Source: Diadophis punctatus similis
Lineage: Eukaryota; Chordata; Lepidosauria; Squamata; Dipsadidae
Length of the DNA: 64,000 nucleotides
Assembly: GCA_023053685.1 (NCBI GenBank)
Contig: JALIGW010000001.1
Location: 226,375,434-226,439,433 of the forward strand
Direction of reading: 5' to 3'
Shown: positions 63,568-64,000 of the stretch, one piece after another
How the letters are laid out: the number at the start of each line of letters is the position of its first letter
Position numbering within the stretch: position 1 is the first letter of the stretch
Position numbers and translations under genes: made by a program
The notes under the pieces: model-generated
The model's database searches: none
The model's input: only the letters and a program-made list of their open reading frames with translations
What the model was told of the DNA's origin: nothing

Positions 63568-64000
63568 TGGTCTTACCTGAGACCCTCCTTCTCTGATGGA
63601 TAGCGGGAGTCCAAAAATGGGATATTGACATTGTCCTTTCTGCCCAGAGACTGAGTCATAATTGTAGCCATGCCCCATTGTCTCCATCTGTGGCTCGTTT
63701 TCGACGATGGCGTAGCTGTAAATAAAGATCTCCTCGTGCCATTAGTCACCCTTGGACTCTGGACCATATGGCTGCCAGGGTGGGTTTGGACTCTCCCGCT
63801 ATCCATCAGAGGAGGAGCATCTCAGGTAAGACCAACGCCTTTTCTCCTGAATGATAGCGGGAGAATCCAAGAATGGGATTTACGAAAGCCTACTGCACTA
63901 AGGGCGGAAAGCCAATTGGGCTGGAGTCCCCCCTGAGGAATGCACTTTCTGTAAGACCCTCCTCCCGAAGGACGAGTCGGCTGACGCATAGGTGTCTAAC
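63568..64000 (-). mobile_element. DIRS-type element, left (3') end, runs off the window
   Basis: 63568-63612 (GGTCTTACCTGAGACCCTCC, GATGGATAGCGGGAG) is the reverse complement of 63787-63835, the terminal repeat and internal complementary region. Beyond 63890 the minus strand encodes the recombinase C-terminal tail (ASADSSFGRRVLQKVHS), similar to 37940-37881. The rest is beyond 64000. Confidence 0.75.

Overview
The window is vertebrate nuclear DNA, almost certainly from a squamate reptile and probably a snake. The evidence is the repeat mix: CR1 and L2 LINE tails, L1 with ORF1, DIRS elements, tRNA-derived SINEs including Sauria-type and BovB-tailed ones, hAT miniatures, and abundant (GT)n and (CATA)n arrays. 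There are no operons, ribosome binding sites or prokaryotic features. Most open reading frames of 60-150 codons here are chance or lie in repeats.

The one host gene is PPP6R3 (SAPS3), the regulatory subunit 3 of protein phosphatase 6, on the minus strand. I traced 22 coding exons by eye from the start codon at 48025 to the stop at 4087. All junctions are GT-AG and keep phase. The exons sum to 2,622 nt, which is 873 codons plus stop, the length I recall for the mammalian protein. Only 6 nt of 5' UTR lie in the first coding exon, so at least one non-coding exon and the promoter lie upstream, probably beyond 64000. The 3' UTR probably runs from 4086 to about 2670.

Layout: 1-2670 is intergenic DNA downstream of the gene (SINE at 288, CR1 tail at about 1840). 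2670-48031 is the gene, with introns full of repeats. 48032-64000 is the 5' UTR intron or upstream DNA, holding SINEs, DNA-transposon miniatures, an L1 broken by other elements, a DIRS end, a GC-rich palindromic transposon and the start of a second DIRS element.

The most unusual structure is the intron between the exons at 42940-43077 and 36998-37063. A miniature transposon with CCGTATTTTTCGG ends (37279-42045) contains a degraded DIRS retrotransposon (about 37508-41875), which itself contains an hAT miniature (39026-39348). Other items of note are a short ORF1-only L1-like insertion with a 15-bp target duplication, a 46-bp perfect inverted repeat around a Penelope/hammerhead-like core, two transposon families sharing CCGT ends and TA target sites, a 200-bp-armed GC-rich palindrome, and a partial exon duplication beside a splice donor in PPP6R3. 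I saw no clearly novel host system. The interest lies in the architecture of the mobile elements.
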